Source: Rhodococcus sp. KRD197
GTDB lineage: Bacteria > Actinomycetota > Actinomycetes > Mycobacteriales > Mycobacteriaceae
Assembly (NCBI RefSeq): GCF_017168235.1
Contig: NZ_JABFAO010000004.1
Coordinates: 717,895-781,894, forward strand
Reading direction: 5' to 3'
DNA: 64,000 nt
Below are positions 1 to 9,447 of this stretch, one piece after another. The first letter of the stretch is position 1. Each line of letters begins with the position of its first letter. The notes under the pieces were generated by a model that was given only the letters and a program-made list of their open reading frames with translations, was not told the origin of the DNA and searched no databases. The translations under genes and the position numbers were made by a program.

Positions 1-246
1 GGTATGGACGGATCAGTCGTGGTGAACAAGGTCGCCGAGCTGGCCAAGGGACACGGTTTCAACGCCGCGACCCTCACCTATGGCGACCTGCTCGCTGATG
101 GTGTCGTCGATCCGGTGAAGGTCACTCGTTCGGCAGTGGTCAATGCAGCGTCCGTCGCGCGCATGATCCTGACGACCGAGAGCGCCATCGTCGAAAAGCC
201 TGTCGAAGAAGAAGAGTCGGCGGGCGGGCACGGTCACAACCACTGA
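1..246 (+). CDS. groL1: Chaperonin GroEL1, C-terminal end (partial)
   Basis: The reading frame is open from the first base, so this is the last 81 residues of a gene that begins outside the window. The text [20 protein letters not shown] and [17 protein letters not shown] is the conserved C-terminal part of the GroEL equatorial domain, which binds ATP and forms the ring contacts. The protein ends in an acidic stretch followed by GGHGHNH. A His-rich tail, in place of the usual Gly-Met tail, marks the GroEL1 paralogue of mycobacteria and relatives. The neighbour whiB3 on the opposite strand matches the groEL1-whiB3 order of M. tuberculosis. A strong hairpin follows the stop codon. Confidence 0.95.
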   Translation, partial: GMDGSVVVNKVAELAKGHGFNAATLTYGDLLADGVVDPVKVTRSAVVNAASVARMILTTESAIVEKPVEEEESAGGHGHNH

Positions 247-260
247 CCTGAACTGCCGAG

Positions 261-308
261 AACGAACGAGGACCCCGCCCGAGCAATCGGACGGGGTCCT
301 CGTTCGTT
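261..308. terminator. Strong hairpin between groEL1 and whiB3
   Basis: Perfect 17-bp inverted repeat (261-277 with 292-308) around a 14-nt loop, ending in a short TTT on the + strand. It lies 15 bp after the groEL1 stop and 24 bp from the whiB3 stop, so it can serve both convergent genes. Confidence 0.85.
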
Positions 309-332
309 TGATGTTCTCTTGCGTGTGCCCCG

Positions 333-626
333 TCAGACGGCGATGCGGCGACGGTTGTGCCGTGCGTGCATTTCTCGTTCGGTCTCCGACATTCCGCCCC
401 AGATTCCGTAGGGCTCGGAGACGCTGAGCGCGTGCGACCGGCACTGGGCGAGCACTGGGCAGCTTCGGCACATCTCTTTGGCGCGCATCTCGCGCTGGGC
501 GCGTGCTCGGCCGCGTTCGCCGTCCGGATGGAAGAACATCGACGAGTCGACCCCGCGGCAGAGTCCGTGCATCTGCCAGTCCCAGATATCTGCGTTGGGC
601 CCAGGGAGGTGGTTCGGTTGTGGCAT
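333..626 (-). CDS. whiB3: WhiB3-type iron-sulfur regulator
   Basis: 97-residue WhiB-family (Wbl) protein that would hold a redox-sensitive [4Fe-4S] cluster and act in the cytoplasm with the primary sigma factor. The four cluster cysteines are at positions 23, 53, 56 and 62 (C-x29-C-x2-C-x5-C), followed by the family turn GIWGG at 74-78 and a basic C-terminal tail (HARHNRRR). The N-terminus (MPQPNHLPGPNADIWDWQ) is characteristic of WhiB3, and the position next to groEL1 agrees. WhiB3 in mycobacteria senses redox state and controls lipid synthesis. A Shine-Dalgarno AGGAG lies about 6 nt before the ATG. The assignment to WhiB3 rather than another Wbl class rests on the N-terminus and synteny. 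Confidence 0.93.
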   Translation of the reverse strand: MPQPNHLPGPNADIWDWQMHGLCRGVDSSMFFHPDGERGRARAQREMRAKEMCRSCPVLAQCRSHALSVSEPYGIWGGMSETEREMHARHNRRRIAV

Positions 627-1414
627 GAGAGCTCCTAGGGGTGTGTGCTCGCCGGCTTCGGTTGTGGCGATGTTGCGGCGACGCGTCTGATCGACGCCCG
701 GGATGGGGCTTTGTGTCCTCTGCGGTGAAGACGATGGTGTGGTCTACTCGTTCTGCAAAACCGTCGTGTGACGCCGGTCCGTAGGAACTGAAACAACGTT
801 ATGTGCGGCTGTGAAATGGCGTCAATAGCCCTCCACCGTGGCGTTTTGCATAGGTGAAAACCGAGAAATTAACTCCCGCGACATTTACTTGTACCCCTTT
901 TCGTGCGTGACGTCTGAGCGCTTGCGGATTCCCGGAGACACTGCCTTGGCGATGCGATGAGCATCGCAGTGTCGACCTCGGCGGTTGTCAGGTGCTGACA
1001 AGCGGTTGAGGTGGCGCTCACGTCGAACCGGCTACCGCCGTGAATCGCCTGCTCGCAGAGCTGTCAAGGAGTCATTGCGCGGATTGACGGCGGAGCCGGT
1101 ACACGGCGCGGCCAGGGTAGGAATTCGGGTCCCGCGCCACCGGTCCGAGTCCTCGGACGGGTGCGCCCGGCTCGAAATCGCAACCGGGTGCCTATCGACC
1201 GCAACAGTTCTGCCGAGAAGGCATTAACCTGTTGGATACGAAATGGACAGATTCAGCTCACATCGTGGTTACCGAACGAATTGTTAATTCCGTGAAACAA
1301 AGGGCCGAAGCGTTCATTTATCACCGTCGAGTCCGGGGAAAGTACCGAAACACGCAGTCGAAATGAGATCCGCAACCCCAACGGCTGGGGATCTTCTTAC
1401 GTACTGTTCGACTC
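627..1414. other. Long non-coding region between whiB3 and the TPR-like gene
   Basis: 788 bp with no convincing gene. An open frame at 985-1227 has Arg/Ser-rich composition typical of antisense or random GC-rich frames. It contains AT-rich patches (about 790-905 and 1240-1320) and a small hairpin at 949-967 (GCGATGC, loop GATGA, GCATCGC). It must hold the whiB3 promoter and possibly a small RNA or long leader; nothing specific can be supported. Confidence 0.5.
1402..1407 (+). promoter_or_regulatory. Candidate leaderless -10 (TACTGT)
   Basis: TANNNT hexamer ending 7 nt before the GTG at 1415, which lacks a Shine-Dalgarno. Confidence 0.4.
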
Positions 1415-2233
1415 GTGAACGTGCCGACCGCTTGGGGACCCGATCCGGGCCGGTGGCCGTTATCCTCGGCCACCGATCCGACCGCGAAGTGGCACCGCGC
1501 AGTGGCGCTGGGCGGCCAGGGTAGATACAACGCCGCCGCCGCCGAACTCGACGCGCTCGAGGCCGAAGCAGGTGTGCCGGTAGCGTTGAGATCGCTGATG
1601 GCCTCGACGAGGGCTTCCTGGTCGAGGCAGACCGGAGGTCACGCCGCTGCCGCCGCGCACGATGGAGCCGCCCTCGCGCTGGTAGGCCTGACAGCAGACT
1701 CGGACTCGGCATCGGGGTCGGACTCGGCGGACATCGTCGAGGCGCAGTGCGACGCGTTGACCGGACTGGCCGCAGACATGCTGGGCGTCGGACGTCTTGC
1801 CACCTCGGATGCCTTGCTCACCCGTTGTGGACATCTTCTGGATTTGGGTTGGCCCCCCGAGCGGATGTGGCGCCAGCAGCTGAGGATGCAGTGGGTACGC
1901 GCGGAACTCGCGATGGTCTCGGGTGACGGTCGGACTGCACTTCGACACGCCCTGGATGCACGTGAGCGTTCGACCGATACCATTTCGTTGCGCCACCGGG
2001 TGAAGACGGAGCTGATCACGGCGGCGGCGTACTGCACGACGGGAGAAGTCGGGGATAGTCGCACGATCGCATACAGCGTGGTAGACGTCTGCGCCGAGCA
2101 CGGGTTGGTCCCATTGCGCTGGGCGGCAGCGATGTTGCTGAACGGTCTCGGTGAGGTCACGACAGCACTGCCCATTGCCGACGAATGCGCGGTGATTCTG
2201 CGCCACCGTGGAGCGGTCCTTGCTGGTGCGTGA
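1415..2233 (+). CDS. TPR-like protein, Rv3415c orthologue
   Basis: 272-residue, largely alpha-helical soluble protein. No enzymatic motif is visible. Repeated Ala/Leu-rich helix pairs (for example ALGGQGRYNAAAAELDALEA and later helix blocks around 90-260) resemble degenerate tetratricopeptide repeats, a protein-interaction fold. It lies between whiB3 and sigD exactly as the hypothetical gene Rv3415c does in M. tuberculosis, and its length is close. Function is unknown; proximity to sigD suggests but does not prove a regulatory link. The GTG start has no Shine-Dalgarno but sits 7 nt after a TACTGT hexamer, consistent with a leaderless transcript. Confidence 0.8.
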   Translation: MNVPTAWGPDPGRWPLSSATDPTAKWHRAVALGGQGRYNAAAAELDALEAEAGVPVALRSLMASTRASWSRQTGGHAAAAAHDGAALALVGLTADSDSASGSDSADIVEAQCDALTGLAADMLGVGRLATSDALLTRCGHLLDLGWPPERMWRQQLRMQWVRAELAMVSGDGRTALRHALDARERSTDTISLRHRVKTELITAAAYCTTGEVGDSRTIAYSVVDVCAEHGLVPLRWAAAMLLNGLGEVTTALPIADECAVILRHRGAVLAGA

Positions 2234-2356
2234 ATCCGCGTACCGAGCGGTTCGAATCGGAGGGTGTGAGGTAGCTATTCTTACTAGGTTCCACCTACTG
2301 GTGGAAACGTCGTCGAACTCCGGCGGCGTCACTGTAACGCTGGGAAATCTTGAGCG

Positions 2357-2935
2357 ATGAACAACACGGGTGAGGAGTTGGACTCCTTCGTCGTTGCCGC
2401 AGCGCAGGGCGAACGAGCCGCACTTTCCCGAGTGCTGGAAATCATCCGTCCACTCGTCGTGCGGTACTGCCGCGCGCGAGTGGGGTCTGCTGAGCGCGGT
2501 CAGCTCTCGGCGGACGACGTGGCTCAGGAGGTCTGCTTGGCCGTCATGACCGCCTTGCCGCGTTACCAGGATCAGGGCCGACCGTTCATGGCCTTCGTGT
2601 ACGGAATAGCGGCTCACAAAGTTGCCGACGCGCATCGAAGCGCCTCGCGTAACAAATCGGACCCGGCCGCCGAAGTACCGGATGTCGTATCCACCGAACA
2701 CGGACCCGAGCAGCGTGCGCTCGAATCCGAGTCCAGCAGACAGATGACCGAACTGCTGGGAACGCTTCCGGCGAAGCACCGAGAAATTTTGGTACTCCGT
2801 CTGGTCGTCGGTCTGTCGGCCGAGGAAACGGCGGCAGCAGTGGGCAGTACGGCAGGCGCGGTACGCGTGGCTCAACATCGAGCCCTCGCGAAGTTGAAGA
2901 ACGAAGTTGTGAAAGCGGGTGAAATGTATGGCTAG
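2357..2935 (+). CDS. sigD: RNA polymerase sigma factor SigD (ECF family)
   Basis: 192-residue group IV (ECF) sigma factor. Region 2 lies at about residues 20-95 (DDVAQEVCLAV, then the -10 recognition part ending in AAHKVADAHR) and region 4 at about 135-185 (LPAKHREILVLRLVVGLSAEE, helix-turn-helix). It would direct RNA polymerase to a stress or stationary-phase regulon. The gene overlaps the next one, an RsdA-type anti-sigma factor, by 8 bp, the usual arrangement for translational coupling of a sigma factor with its inhibitor. Synteny with Rv3414c supports the SigD name. Confidence 0.95.
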   Translation: MNNTGEELDSFVVAAAQGERAALSRVLEIIRPLVVRYCRARVGSAERGQLSADDVAQEVCLAVMTALPRYQDQGRPFMAFVYGIAAHKVADAHRSASRNKSDPAAEVPDVVSTEHGPEQRALESESSRQMTELLGTLPAKHREILVLRLVVGLSAEETAAAVGSTAGAVRVAQHRALAKLKNEVVKAGEMYG

Positions 2936-3938
2936 GAACAACGGCCGTGATGGCATTCCCCGTATTGGTCGCCACGATCATTCGGCGCCGAAGCATGCCT
3001 CTGACGGGACTGTCGGCGATCTGTCGACAGAAACCGGTCCAGTAGACATTGCTGCAGTGCGACGAGACGACGAGTTCATCGAGGCGATCCGCGGTGACGG
3101 CCCGGTCGCCACGGACAACGCCGACGAATACCAGCTCGCATTGCTGCTGACGAACTGGCGAGCCGAGATCATCGCTCCAGCACTTCCGTCGGGTCCTGAC
3201 CTGGATGAGGTGGCCGCAGCGGTCGATCACGAGATCGCCGCCGCCGGTTTGTCCCGAAGGGCATCGGTCGGTAGGCGATCGAGTCTGCTCAGGCCAGTGG
3301 CGGGTGCCGCGGCGGCGATTGCCGTCGTCGTGGGCGGCTTGGTTGCCTTCTCGTACGATTCCGCGCCCGGAGATCCGCTGTGGAGTGTGAAGTCTGTCGT
3401 GTTCTCGGAGCAGGCCGATTCCACCGTCGCTCAAATGGAGACGACGTCGAAGCTGGAACAGGCCGAAGAACTGATCGCATCCGGCGATGTCGACGGAGCT
3501 CGGGCTCTCCTCGACGGGGCGGCTGCGAGTACCGGGTCGGTCATCAACCCCGCTCAGCGCTCCGATCTCGAGATCTGGATGCAACGATTGCTCGATCAAG
3601 TGCAGACGTTCGTGCCAACGATCCCGACGATTCCGCCGATTCTCCAGGCCCCCATTCTGCCTGCACCCCCGGTTGGCACCGTGGCACCGGAAGCGATCCC
3701 CGGTGTTCCTGTGACGTCGGTTCCGCAGCAGCCGCTGCCGCCGATCACAACCGAGCCCGCGCTTCCGCCGGTATCGAGTGCGCCGGTATCGCCCGCACCC
3801 TCGGAACCGCCGGTTACCACCACCGTTCCGAATCCGACCATCTTGCGCGAGCCGAGCCCGACGGCAACTGCAAGTGGCTCGACTTCGGGCGGGACATCAC
3901 AGCAACCGCGTGTCGACACGGCCGACAACGGCGGCTGA
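2928..3938 (+). CDS. rsdA: Anti-sigma-D factor RsdA
   Basis: 336-residue membrane anti-sigma factor. The N-terminal cytoplasmic part carries the SigD-binding motif (DDEFIEAIRGD, then YQLALLLTNWRAEI, about residues 46-84). A single membrane segment (AGAAAAIAVVVGGLVAF) spans about residues 122-143. The exported C-terminal half is rich in Pro, Thr and Val, as in actinobacterial RsdA. In M. tuberculosis RsdA is degraded by ClpXP to free SigD; the same is inferred here. The ATG at 2928 overlaps the sigD stop codon and was chosen over a GTG three codons upstream. Confidence 0.92.
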   Translation: MARNNGRDGIPRIGRHDHSAPKHASDGTVGDLSTETGPVDIAAVRRDDEFIEAIRGDGPVATDNADEYQLALLLTNWRAEIIAPALPSGPDLDEVAAAVDHEIAAAGLSRRASVGRRSSLLRPVAGAAAAIAVVVGGLVAFSYDSAPGDPLWSVKSVVFSEQADSTVAQMETTSKLEQAEELIASGDVDGARALLDGAAASTGSVINPAQRSDLEIWMQRLLDQVQTFVPTIPTIPPILQAPILPAPPVGTVAPEAIPGVPVTSVPQQPLPPITTEPALPPVSSAPVSPAPSEPPVTTTVPNPTILREPSPTATASGSTSGGTSQQPRVDTADNGG

Positions 3939-3957
3939 GCAGGATTCAGCCGAGTCA

Positions 3958-4003
3958 CATGCAAAGGTGCCCTCCACGATTTCGTGGAGGGCACCTTTGC
4001 ATG
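3958..4003. terminator. Bidirectional hairpin between rsdA and DUF5319 gene
   Basis: Perfect 22-bp inverted repeat (3958-3979 with 3982-4003) spaced by two bases; the arms carry AGGTGCCCTCCACGA and its complement. It sits between two convergent genes and most likely ends both transcripts. No U-run follows. Confidence 0.85.
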
Positions 4004-4038
4004 TTGGTCCGTACTCAGGGGCGCCGAAGCAGCCTGCG

Positions 4039-4443
4039 TCAGTTGTCGTAACCGTCGCCGTGCAACGCATCGTTCATCGATGCGTCTGCGTAGCCACGGC
4101 AGTAGTCCCACGTGACATACGCGTCCGGCACCGGATCGTATGCGGGCTCGTGAGGACGCACGGTGCCGTCGACGAGCAGCTGGAGAAGATTGGCTCGGAG
4201 CATGTCCCAGTCGTGGTAGTGATCCTGCTGGCAGTCCTCGCAGCACACGACGAGACCGCGGATGCCTCGGTGTCCGAGGAGAGCCTCGTACACGGCAAGG
4301 TCCGCCAAATCTTCCTCTACGGCGAGCCGCTCCTGAGGATCGAGTGGCTGGCCGGGTTCGATCGCGTCGAGGGCGGCCGAGGGGTCGGCGGGGTCACCGG
4401 CGAAGGGATCCGGCGGTAGACCTGGAGGCAATTGATCGCGCAC
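4039..4443 (-). CDS. DUF5319 protein, Rv3412 orthologue
   Basis: 134-residue protein of unknown function, conserved in Actinobacteria (DUF5319). It is acidic, with a Pro-rich N-terminus (LPPGLPPDPFAGDP) and a central VVCCEDCQQDHYHDWDML segment at about 66-83 whose Cys and His residues could bind a metal. No signal peptide or membrane segment is seen. It is convergent with rsdA and divergent from guaB2, as Rv3412 is in M. tuberculosis. The GTG start follows GGAGG and also lies 6 nt from a TACCGT -10-like hexamer. Confidence 0.85.
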   Translation of the reverse strand: MRDQLPPGLPPDPFAGDPADPSAALDAIEPGQPLDPQERLAVEEDLADLAVYEALLGHRGIRGLVVCCEDCQQDHYHDWDMLRANLLQLLVDGTVRPHEPAYDPVPDAYVTWDYCRGYADASMNDALHGDGYDN

Positions 4444-6267
<1,824 letters not shown>

Positions 6268-6319
6268 TCGCCTCGGCATCACAAGCGAATTTCATTGAAC
6301 TCCAAGGAAAGGTGCGCGC

Positions 6320-7459
6320 GTGCGCGACCTCGTTGAAATCGGCATGGGCAGAGAAGCCCGGCGTACCTACCAGCTCGACGATATCGATATCGTGCCTTCG
6401 CGCCGTACGCGGTCGTCGAAGGAGGTGTCGACGGCCTGGCAGCTCGACGCCTATCGCTTCGACATACCGGTACTTGCTCATCCCACGGACGCGCTGGTCT
6501 CGCCGGAGTTCGCCATCGCGTTGGGCAAGCAGGGGGGCCTCGGCGTCGTCAACGGTGAAGGACTGTGGGCGCGCCACACCGATGTTCAGGCGAAGATCGA
6601 CGAGCTGGTCGCCATCGCGGAGAACGACTTCGATGTCGATGCGCCCGTGGCCTTTCTGCAGAAGTTGCATGCCGCTCCGCTGCAGCCGGATCTGCTGGCC
6701 GCCGCGGTCGCTCGGGTTCGTGCGTCGGGAGTGACGGTCGCGGTGCGGGTGAGCCCGCAGAGCGCCAAGTGGTTGACCCCTGCACTGGTGGCGGCCGGTG
6801 TCGATCTGCTGGTCATTCAGGGCACCATCATTTCGGCCGAGCACGTTGCACACAGCGACAGGGAGCCGCTCAACCTCAAGACATTCATCTCGGACCTCGA
6901 CGTGCCCGTCATCGCCGGCGGCGTGAGCGATCACCGCACTGCGCTGCACCTGATGCGTACCGGTGCCGCCGGTGTCATCGTCGGGTACGGCTCGGTCGAG
7001 GGCGGCACGACGTCGGGCGAGGTGCTGGGCATCGGCGTTCCCATGGCCACCGCCATCGCCGATGCTGCTGCTGCACGACGCGATTACATGGACGAGACGG
7101 GTGGACGCTACGTCCACGTCATCGCCGACGGTGACATCACCACCTCGGGTGCTCTTGCGAAGGCCATTGCCTGTGGCGCCGACGCTGCCGTTCTCGGCGC
7201 GCCGCTCGCTGCTGCCGCGGAAGCGCCGGGTGGAGGCTGGTACTGGCCGTCGGCCGCTGCCCACCCCTCGATGCCGCGCGGCGCTCTGCTACCCGTCGCT
7301 GCGGGTGAGCGCCCGTCCTTGGACGAGGTGCTGCACGGTCCGTCGAGTGAGCCCTACGGGTCCATCAACCTTGTGGGAGGTTTGCGTCGTTCCATGGCGA
7401 AATCCGGCTACTCGGATCTGAAGGAGTTCCAGAAGGTGGGCTTGAACGTTCGGGCGTAG
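6320..7459 (+). CDS. guaB3: GuaB3, IMP dehydrogenase-like protein without catalytic Cys
   Basis: 379-residue member of the IMPDH/GMP-reductase superfamily, GuaB3 branch. It lacks the CBS domains. The catalytic loop that reads GPGSxCTT in true IMP dehydrogenases is GYGSVEGGTT at 222-231, so the nucleophilic Cys is absent, as in mycobacterial GuaB3. Phosphate-binding parts (VIADGDITTSG, GADAAVLGAPL) are kept, so it probably still binds a purine nucleotide. A role as a regulator or partner of GuaB2, or a different reaction, is inferred. The GTG at 6320 is preceded at good spacing by AAGGAAAGG. Confidence 0.93.
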   Translation: MRDLVEIGMGREARRTYQLDDIDIVPSRRTRSSKEVSTAWQLDAYRFDIPVLAHPTDALVSPEFAIALGKQGGLGVVNGEGLWARHTDVQAKIDELVAIAENDFDVDAPVAFLQKLHAAPLQPDLLAAAVARVRASGVTVAVRVSPQSAKWLTPALVAAGVDLLVIQGTIISAEHVAHSDREPLNLKTFISDLDVPVIAGGVSDHRTALHLMRTGAAGVIVGYGSVEGGTTSGEVLGIGVPMATAIADAAAARRDYMDETGGRYVHVIADGDITTSGALAKAIACGADAAVLGAPLAAAAEAPGGGWYWPSAAAHPSMPRGALLPVAAGERPSLDEVLHGPSSEPYGSINLVGGLRRSMAKSGYSDLKEFQKVGLNVRA

Positions 7460-7474
7460 CGCCATGGTGCCAGC

Positions 7475-7503
7475 TTGGTGACACTTCGAGTTACAGCTAC
7501 AGT
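7475..7503 (+). promoter_or_regulatory. Candidate promoter of choD
   Basis: TTGGTG (7475-7480), 17-bp spacer, TACAGT (7498-7503). This would give a leader of roughly 120 nt that includes the inverted repeat at 7551-7584. Confidence 0.45.
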
Positions 7504-7550
7504 GGCATGTGTCAACTGTCACAAGCCCGTTGTCACCTCAGCGCGTATGT

Positions 7551-7584
7551 CACATACGATGTGGTCGCCATCACATCGTATGTG
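7551..7584. promoter_or_regulatory. 13-bp inverted repeat upstream of choD, possible operator
   Basis: CACATACGATGTG and CACATCGTATGTG form perfect 13-bp arms around 8 nt. It lies between the candidate promoter and the choD start, where a repressor or an RNA hairpin could act. The surrounding 80 bp also repeat TGTCA/TGTCAC several times. Confidence 0.5.
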
Positions 7585-7632
7585 GGTGTCGATGAGCAAC
7601 GGCTAGCTGCATCACGTACGGCGGAGGTCACC

Positions 7633-9414
7633 ATGAGTGCACAAGCTCGGAGTTCACAGGCTCGCAAGACGGATTACGACGTATTGATCGTCGGATCCGG
7701 GTTCGGCGGCAGCGTCACCGCACTGCGCCTCGTCGAGAAGGGTTACCGGGTCGGCATTCTCGAAGCCGGACGTCGGTACGAGGACGAGGATTTCGCCAAG
7801 ACCAGCTGGGATCTCAAACGCTTCCTGTGGGCGCCGAAGCTCGGTTGCTACGGCATTCAGCGCGTCCACCTGTTGCGCGACTGCCTGATTCTCGCGGGCG
7901 CGGGCGTCGGTGGTGGCTCGCTGAACTACGCGAACACGCTGTACCAGCCGCCGGAGCCGTTCTTCAAGGACAAGCAGTGGGCCCACATCACCGACTGGAG
8001 CAGTGAACTCGCACCGTTCTACGACCAGGCGACTCGCATGCTCGGAGTCGTTCGCAACCCGCACATGACACCCGCCGACGAGGTCATGAAGTCCGTTGCC
8101 GAGGACATGGGCGTCGCTGACACCTTCATCCAAACCCCGGTCGGTGTGTTCTTCGGCGACGAGCCCGGCAAGAAGGTCGACGACCCGTACTTCGGCGGCG
8201 CAGGACCCGAGCGGACAGGCTGCATCGAATGCGGCGAGTGCATGACCGGCTGCCGACACGGCGCCAAGAACACACTGCTCAAGAACTACCTCGCCCTGGC
8301 CGAACGAGCCGGCGCGGAGATCATCCCCATGACGACGGTAACCGGCCTGCGCGCCCTGTCCGACGGCACCTGGGATGTGACGACCGAGCGAACGGGCGCG
8401 TGGGTTCGTAAGGGCCCGAAGACCTTTACCGCCGCGCACGTCGTGCTGGCAGCCGGCACGTGGGGCACGCAGAACTTGCTCCACAAGATGAAGGACGAGG
8501 GCAAGCTGCCGAAGCTGTCCGACAAGCTCGGCGAGCTCACCCGGACCAACTCCGAGTCCATCGTCGGCGCGGCGAAGCTGAAAGTCGATCCGAACGTGGA
8601 TCTGACCAAGGGTGTCGCCATCACCTCCTCGTTCCACCCGTCCTCGAACACGCACATCGAGCCGGTTCGCTACGGCAAGGGCTCGAACGCGATGGGACTG
8701 CTGCAGACGTTGATGACCGATGGCGGAGGCCGCATTCCGCGCTGGCTCAAGTTCTTGATCGCACTCCTGCGGAACCCGGCCGACTTCGTTCGCGTGGTCA
8801 ACGTCAAGAACTGGAGCGAGCGCACCATCATTGCGCTCGTCATGCAGAACCTCGACAACTCCATCACCACGTTCACCAAGCGCGGAATCTTCGGTCGCAA
8901 GGTCTCGAGCAAGCAGGGGCACGGTGAACCGAACCCGACCTGGATTCCCGAGGGGAACGATGCAACTCGGCGGATCGCGAAGAAGATCGGCGGCGTCGCA
9001 GGTGGCACGTGGGGTGAGCTGTTCAACATCCCGCTGACGGCGCACTTCCTGGGTGGATGCGCCATCGCGTCCGATCCCGAACACGGTGTCATCGACCCCT
9101 ACCAGCGTGTTCACGGCTACCCGACGATGTTCGTCGTCGACGGTGCCGCTGTGTCGGCCAACCTGGGCGTCAATCCTTCGCTGACCATCAGCGCCCAGGC
9201 CGAACGCGCCGCAGCACTCTGGCCGAACAAGGGCGAGCAGGATCTTCGGCCGCGACAGGGCTTGCCCTACGAGCGGGTGGATCCGATCGCTCCGAACAGC
9301 CCCGCGGTGCCCGCATCCGCTCCGGCGGCTCTGCGCTTGCCCATCGTCGAGATCCGTACTCCGGACCACAAACCGGATCACAAACCTAAGCCTGCCACCT
9401 CGGGTGCTGCGTAA
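7633..9414 (+). CDS. choD: ChoD-type GMC oxidoreductase (putative cholesterol oxidase)
   Basis: 593-residue FAD enzyme of the GMC family, orthologous by sequence and position to Rv3409c (ChoD). The Rossmann FAD motif VGSGFGGS lies near residue 20, and GAGVGGGSLNYAN follows. An insertion with clustered cysteines (GCIECGECMTGCRHG, about 196-210) looks like an iron-sulfur ligand set and is not typical of classical secreted cholesterol oxidases. The C-terminus has the FAD-closing motif (FVVDGAAVSANLGVNPS). There is no signal peptide. Substrate is uncertain: mycobacterial ChoD is not the main enzyme of cholesterol growth. ATG 7633 was chosen for its GGAGG; the frame stays open upstream to 7507. 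Confidence 0.88.
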   Translation: MSAQARSSQARKTDYDVLIVGSGFGGSVTALRLVEKGYRVGILEAGRRYEDEDFAKTSWDLKRFLWAPKLGCYGIQRVHLLRDCLILAGAGVGGGSLNYANTLYQPPEPFFKDKQWAHITDWSSELAPFYDQATRMLGVVRNPHMTPADEVMKSVAEDMGVADTFIQTPVGVFFGDEPGKKVDDPYFGGAGPERTGCIECGECMTGCRHGAKNTLLKNYLALAERAGAEIIPMTTVTGLRALSDGTWDVTTERTGAWVRKGPKTFTAAHVVLAAGTWGTQNLLHKMKDEGKLPKLSDKLGELTRTNSESIVGAAKLKVDPNVDLTKGVAITSSFHPSSNTHIEPVRYGKGSNAMGLLQTLMTDGGGRIPRWLKFLIALLRNPADFVRVVNVKNWSERTIIALVMQNLDNSITTFTKRGIFGRKVSSKQGHGEPNPTWIPEGNDATRRIAKKIGGVAGGTWGELFNIPLTAHFLGGCAIASDPEHGVIDPYQRVHGYPTMFVVDGAAVSANLGVNPSLTISAQAERAAALWPNKGEQDLRPRQGLPYERVDPIAPNSPAVPASAPAALRLPIVEIRTPDHKPDHKPKPATSGAA

Positions 9415-9435
9415 TTCGCGGGCGGTGACCCCCAC

Positions 9436-9441
9436 TAGACT
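9436..9441 (+). promoter_or_regulatory. Leaderless -10 of guaA (TAGACT)
   Basis: Hexamer ending 6 nt before the GTG at 9448; no Shine-Dalgarno between them. Confidence 0.5.
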
Positions 9442-9447
9442 GACCCG

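Noticed and set aside
985..1227. 80-codon frame in the whiB3 upstream gap
   Set aside because: Arg/Ser-rich composition, no ribosome site, no recognisable family.
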